Below, piece after piece: positions 60,737-64,000 of a stretch of 64,000 nucleotides of DNA. Each line of letters opens with the position of its first letter. Position 1 is the first letter of the stretch. The translations under genes and the position numbers were made by a program. Under the pieces are notes generated by a model that was given only the letters and a program-made list of their open reading frames with translations, had not been told where the DNA came from and did not search any database. This DNA is from Gemmatimonadota bacterium (GTDB taxonomy: Bacteria; Gemmatimonadota; Gemmatimonadetes; Longimicrobiales; Gaopeijiaceae), in assembly GCA_022823225.1 (NCBI GenBank), contig JAJDXM010000017.1, positions 1-64,000 on the forward strand. The letters run 5' to 3'.

Positions 60737-61426
60737 TCAATTATGGACATCGTGAGGCGCGGGGTTCGTAGCGAGCTCTGGGACCTCGCCACGCTGTAGT
60801 TGGTCGAATGCCGCCAGCACGTATCGCCGGGTCCGGTACTCACCGAACCGCTTGATTTCGTGCTGCTTGAGCGACGGAAAGGAGGTGCCGGGGCTACGCG
60901 AATCCAGGATCCATTCGAGATCGGCCCGCTCCAGCCGGTAAATCTGTGCGAAGATCGCGTCGAGTTCGCATTGGAGCCGATGGCGGCGTGGATCGTCCCA
61001 CGAGAACGGCCGCTCTTGATAGCCGAGATCCGTAGCAAAGCCCTCAAGCTCATGACCCGTGTAGGTCAACTCCAAGACGCGGGGCACGATGAGTTCGACA
61101 TACCTGCTTCCGCATCCGGCGTCCTCCAAGTAGGCGTCCGGCGGCAGGACCGGGAGCTGCTTCACGATGAAGAAGTTCATGTTGACGCCTCCGACCGAGA
61201 ACCTCGCGGCCCAATCGAGAGGGATGGAGTTCATGTTGGCGACGACGAGGGCGGCAGCGACCGCCGGAGCCGTCGTGTAATCGACCACCGGTGCGCTGTT
61301 GCCCACGCCACCGGACGCGAGGCCGGTCGAGATCACCGTGCGCTCGTTCGTGGCTGTCGTGATTCCGCGCAGGGCCTGAAGCCACGCACGGTGATCGACG
61401 TTGACAAGCGGGGCCTTGTTGCTCAC
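60737..61426 (-). CDS. Target-recognition/C-terminal part of the Eco57I-class modification enzyme
   Basis: This 229-residue frame from GTG 61426 contains the C-terminal region of Eco57I-type enzymes: LQALRGITTATNERTVISTG, GVGNSAPVVDYTTAP, LVVANMNSIPLDWAARFSVG, FFIVKQLPVLPPDAY, ELDAIFAQIYRLERADLEWI, and GEYRTRRYVLAAFDQLQRG. The same frame is open upstream to 61528, where WLVVFRDIAAPTNQRTAIFA repeats the motif. Its GTG overlaps the stop of the methyltransferase frame (GTGA), so it could be made by re-initiation as a separate polypeptide. Otherwise it is the detached end of a frameshifted gene. Confidence 0.75.
   Translation of the reverse strand: MSNKAPLVNVDHRAWLQALRGITTATNERTVISTGLASGGVGNSAPVVDYTTAPAVAAALVVANMNSIPLDWAARFSVGGVNMNFFIVKQLPVLPPDAYLEDAGCGSRYVELIVPRVLELTYTGHELEGFATDLGYQERPFSWDDPRRHRLQCELDAIFAQIYRLERADLEWILDSRSPGTSFPSLKQHEIKRFGEYRTRRYVLAAFDQLQRGEVPELATNPAPHDVHN
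60798..60935. repeat. Direct repeat, copy 2 (homologous to 60083-60221)
   Basis: This copy lies inside the intact C-terminal reading frame and encodes its last ~45 residues. Copy 1 is the decayed version 715 bp away. Confidence 0.8.
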
Positions 61427-64000
61427 AGCGGTTCCCGGGACGGTGGCGAAGATTGCAGTTCTCTGGTTTGTCGGTGCCGCAATGTCTCTGAAGACGACGA
61501 GCCAAAAGGAGTGTCGTTCCAGAATCGCTCAGCCCAAGGATCGGGATCACCGTGAAGATTCCCGTGCGCTCGTTGGTCGCGTTTGTTATCTTCCGGAGAG
61601 CGAGTTGATGGCCAGTGCTTCGAGAGCGCGGAGGACTCGGGTCGGTCGGTCGGTCGGTCGGTCGGTCGGTCGGTCGGTCGGTCGGTCGGTCGGTCGGTCG
61701 GTCGGTCGGTCGGTCGGTTTAATCTGACGAGGTCGTTGCGCCCTCCGACCGATTTGTCAAGTCTTTTCGCCACTTCATTTTCCGGCACCCAATACCTCGG
61801 GATGACCACAGACCCCGGCTCCGCCTTCTCGTCCGCCGTCATGGGGCGCGCTCGACCGTTTCGGATGTCCTTCTCTGACACCCCATCGAACGTGGCGAAC
61901 CGGTGGTCGTACTGGTGGAACAGCTTGGCCTCGTAGAGCGGCAGGCAGCGTTCGTCGTGGTCTTCGTGCGCGAACACGTTCCCATCGAGCGCCCACCCGT
62001 CCTCCTCCAGGTTCTCGCGGGTCTTGAAGAGCCCGGAGTCGTTCGACATGTCGAACATTCGCTGGAAGCTGACCCCCCAAGGATTCTCCTCGGGCTGTCC
62101 CTTGCGCGCCTCCTTCCAGAACACGCCGGCGCGCCGGTACATTTTGCGGGCAATCTCCATATCGCGCCGCGTGCGGAAGATTGGACAGGTCCGGGTGTTC
62201 GGATTGAACAGCTTGAAGTCCTCGGCAGCGAGCGTGAACCGCCGCTCCCGTTCCTTTAGGTGCTCGACCTGGTGCAGGAAGAACGCATACTCGGCCTCCG
62301 GCACGGGATCCTCGCGCCCGGCGAGCGTGAGTAGGCAGAACTTGTAGGAGCGATGGACGCCAGGAAACACAGCCTCCCGGTTCTCGAAGTCGTACAGCGT
62401 GGCGAGCCGCCTGTTGGTGACGACGTGCTCGAAGAACTTGCGGGTCGAGTGGTCGGTGGCGATGCCCGTGGGTACGATGAGTCCGGCGCGGCCCTTCGGG
62501 TTGATGAGCCGCAGGCACGTCTCGGCGAACACCGCGTAGGTGTTCACGTCCCCCGTGCCGGTGAGCGGGAACCGGCCACCCGTCCGCACGAACTGGCTGG
62601 CCGCTTCGGCTTCGCGTCGTGCGCGGTGGAACGCCCGGTAGAGCGTCTTTTCCGCGTCCGAGGCATCGGCCCGGTTGAGGTTTCGGATGAGCCGGTTGCG
62701 CACGGCCTTGTTCCGCGCCGCCGCGATCTGCGGGGAGCGGGTCGCGAAGAACTCTTTCTCCTGGAGCTTGATCCGCTCCCACGGCGGGTTGCCGAGCACC
62801 GCGTCGAACCCGCCGTCCTGCATGATCTCGGCGAACCTGAGGTGCCAGTGGAGGAACCGGTGCTGGCGCGACAGATCGCGGACCTGACGAGCGACGCCGA
62901 CCAGTCCGAGTTCGGCGGTGTCCCGCTGTTGGATGTGTTCCGTCAAGGGCACGGTCTTGAAGGTCCGCCGAGTCTTGGGCGCGAAGAACGCCCCGGCGAA
63001 AAGGCTTGCCCGCATCGCCTCCTGCGCATGGGTGGGGTCGTGTCCGGCCGCCTCCCATGCGGAGCGCTTGGCCTCCACATCATCGAGCGTCTCCTCCGGC
63101 ATCGCGTCCAGATCAATGCTCGTTATCGCGACTTCGAGCATGGCTTCCTCGTCGAGGAACAGGTCGCCTTGTCCCCCTGAACGGTTCCTCTTCTTGAGGT
63201 CCTTGCACACTCCCTTGTCGTCGCCCGTAAGCGGCTCGTATGCGGCGGCCGGGATCCCGTCGCCGAGGATCTCCGGATCGAGGATGCCGATCAGGCTGTC
63301 GCCCAGCGCGATGTGGGAATCGAGGAAGGTGAGCGGCTTGCCCGGCTCGATGGTCTCGATCCAGAGCGCGGTCTTGCAGAGTTCAACGGCGAGCGGATTG
63401 CGGTCCACGCCGTAGACGCAGTGCCGGACGACTTCGCGGAGCGCGTGGCGGCGCGTGGCCTCGTCGTGGCCGTCGTCGTCGGCTTCGATGCGCGCGATCT
63501 CGGCGGCGAGCCGCCGCGCCGCGGCCAAGAGGAAATGGCCCGATCCGCAGGCCGGATCAACGACTCGCAGACGGAGAATGGCGGCTGCCGGGTCTTCCGG
63601 GTGCTCGGCGATGGTCCGCCTGATGACGGGGTCGAGCGTGGACCTTACGAGTTCCCCTACGAGGCTAGGCGGCGTGTAGTAGGAGCCACTGAGCTTCCGC
63701 GCCGAGCCCTTGGCCTTCCCTCCGCCATCGTCGCCGGCGAACGCGAACCGCCACGGGGAGGCGTGCACGTCGATGACGGGGTGGAGCTCGAGCAGGCTCT
63801 CGTATACGGACCCGAGTTCCTCAGTGTCCATGTCCCGGTAGTTGATGCGGGCGAGGCTCTTCCCCGCAAGCGACGGGAAATACGCGAGCGTGCGGATGGC
63901 CTCAAGCAGATGCTTGTTCGCGATCGCCGCTTGGTCGAGGTCGTGGCATTGCTTATCCCGGAACAGGCCGCCGAGGGCCGGAAGGCCGAGTCCCGGTGCT
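61423..64000 (-). CDS. Eco57I-class (type IIG/PglX/DrmMI-like) DNA adenine methyltransferase, 5' end outside window
   Basis: About 858 residues are visible; the frame is open at the right edge. LGSVYESLLELHP leads into the SAM-binding motif I VVDPACGSGHFLLAAARRLA. VYGVDRNPLAVELCKTALW and motif IV VLGNPPWERIKLQEKEFFA (NPPW, N6-adenine type) follow. A long middle region ends RYWVPENEVAKRLDKSVG. The frame then enters ~6 PTDR peptide repeats encoded by the GGTC tract and an unrelated 60-residue tail, stopping at 61423. Whether a nuclease domain is present (type IIG) or this is a BREX PglX or DISARM DrmMI enzyme depends on sequence beyond the edge. Confidence 0.85.
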   Translation of the reverse strand, partial: APGLGLPALGGLFRDKQCHDLDQAAIANKHLLEAIRTLAYFPSLAGKSLARINYRDMDTEELGSVYESLLELHPVIDVHASPWRFAFAGDDGGGKAKGSARKLSGSYYTPPSLVGELVRSTLDPVIRRTIAEHPEDPAAAILRLRVVDPACGSGHFLLAAARRLAAEIARIEADDDGHDEATRRHALREVVRHCVYGVDRNPLAVELCKTALWIETIEPGKPLTFLDSHIALGDSLIGILDPEILGDGIPAAAYEPLTGDDKGVCKDLKKRNRSGGQGDLFLDEEAMLEVAITSIDLDAMPEETLDDVEAKRSAWEAAGHDPTHAQEAMRASLFAGAFFAPKTRRTFKTVPLTEHIQQRDTAELGLVGVARQVRDLSRQHRFLHWHLRFAEIMQDGGFDAVLGNPPWERIKLQEKEFFATRSPQIAAARNKAVRNRLIRNLNRADASDAEKTLYRAFHRARREAEAASQFVRTGGRFPLTGTGDVNTYAVFAETCLRLINPKGRAGLIVPTGIATDHSTRKFFEHVVTNRRLATLYDFENREAVFPGVHRSYKFCLLTLAGREDPVPEAEYAFFLHQVEHLKERERRFTLAAEDFKLFNPNTRTCPIFRTRRDMEIARKMYRRAGVFWKEARKGQPEENPWGVSFQRMFDMSNDSGLFKTRENLEEDGWALDGNVFAHEDHDERCLPLYEAKLFHQYDHRFATFDGVSEKDIRNGRARPMTADEKAEPGSVVIPRYWVPENEVAKRLDKSVGGRNDLVRLNRPTDRPTDRPTDRPTDRPTDRPTDRPESSALSKHWPSTRSPEDNKRDQRAHGNLHGDPDPWAERFWNDTPFGSSSSETLRHRQTRELQSSPPSREPL
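61640..61718. repeat. Tetranucleotide microsatellite (GGTC)n in the methyltransferase gene
   Basis: Seventy-nine bases of uninterrupted GGTC (19.75 units; GACC on the coding strand) lie between the methyltransferase and target-recognition parts. Each unit gained or lost shifts the frame by one. In the present length the coding frame reads Pro-Thr-Asp-Arg repeats. Such tracts are classic slipped-strand phase-variation sites in bacterial mod genes. Confidence 0.95.

Noticed and set aside
61640-61718. GGTC tract read as a CRISPR or structural repeat array
   Set aside because: The period is four bases with no spacers, so it is a microsatellite, not CRISPR.

Overview
The window is high-GC DNA from a diderm bacterium. 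It encodes outer-membrane porins, lipoproteins and a class A PBP. Densely packed operons, several GTG and TTG starts, S9 peptidases and an L21-L27 pair next to an RNase E/G gene fit a Gemmatimonadota-like chromosome. That placement is inference: there is no rRNA or marker alignment here.

Positions 1-8.7 kb are a leftward run: etfBA, an NhaC antiporter, a 3-methyladenine glycosylase, an NYN/OST-HTH RNA-binding protein, an acyl-CoA ligase and aroB. Divergent from it are a penicillin-binding protein and a small DUF3343 gene. From 11.3 to 17.4 kb come a pyrimidine-nucleoside phosphorylase, an S9 peptidase, a small lipoprotein, citrate synthase, a DUF411 protein and tRNA-Leu(CAA). Aconitase and an nfeD-floA cluster follow. 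From 23.7 to 31.0 kb a rightward operon carries acyl-CoA beta-oxidation genes (two enoyl-CoA hydratases, aldehyde dehydrogenase, thiolase, 3-hydroxyacyl-CoA dehydrogenase), then a DUF3311/SSS transporter pair and chorismate mutase.

From 31.6 to 42.7 kb the genes run leftward: rpmA, rplU, RNase E/G, acyl-CoA dehydrogenase, RecQ, a LiuC-like hydratase, an AtuA pair, a carboxyltransferase, a free-standing B12-binding domain and an orphan ABC ATPase. Together they resemble a branched-chain or terpenoid acyl-CoA route, but without the biotin-carboxylase subunit.

From 43 to 58.5 kb lie murB, a MATE exporter and two modules worth attention. The first is a translationally coupled signalling unit (receiver-PP2C phosphatase, solute-binding lipoprotein, histidine kinase) divergent from an RsbW-type kinase and STAS antagonist. 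The second is an ammonium transporter followed by the ATP-grasp, alpha-E and transglutaminase trio and a TorF-type outer-membrane protein.

At about 58.6 kb a 3' fragment of a tRNA-Pro-like gene probably marks the attachment end of a genomic island that runs off the right edge. The island holds a membrane protein, a decayed gene end, two tiny overlapping genes, and an Eco57I-class DNA methyltransferase or restriction-modification gene. That gene is interrupted by about 20 GGTC repeats just before its target-recognition region. This looks like a phase-variable or recombining DNA-modification (defence) locus and is the most striking feature here.
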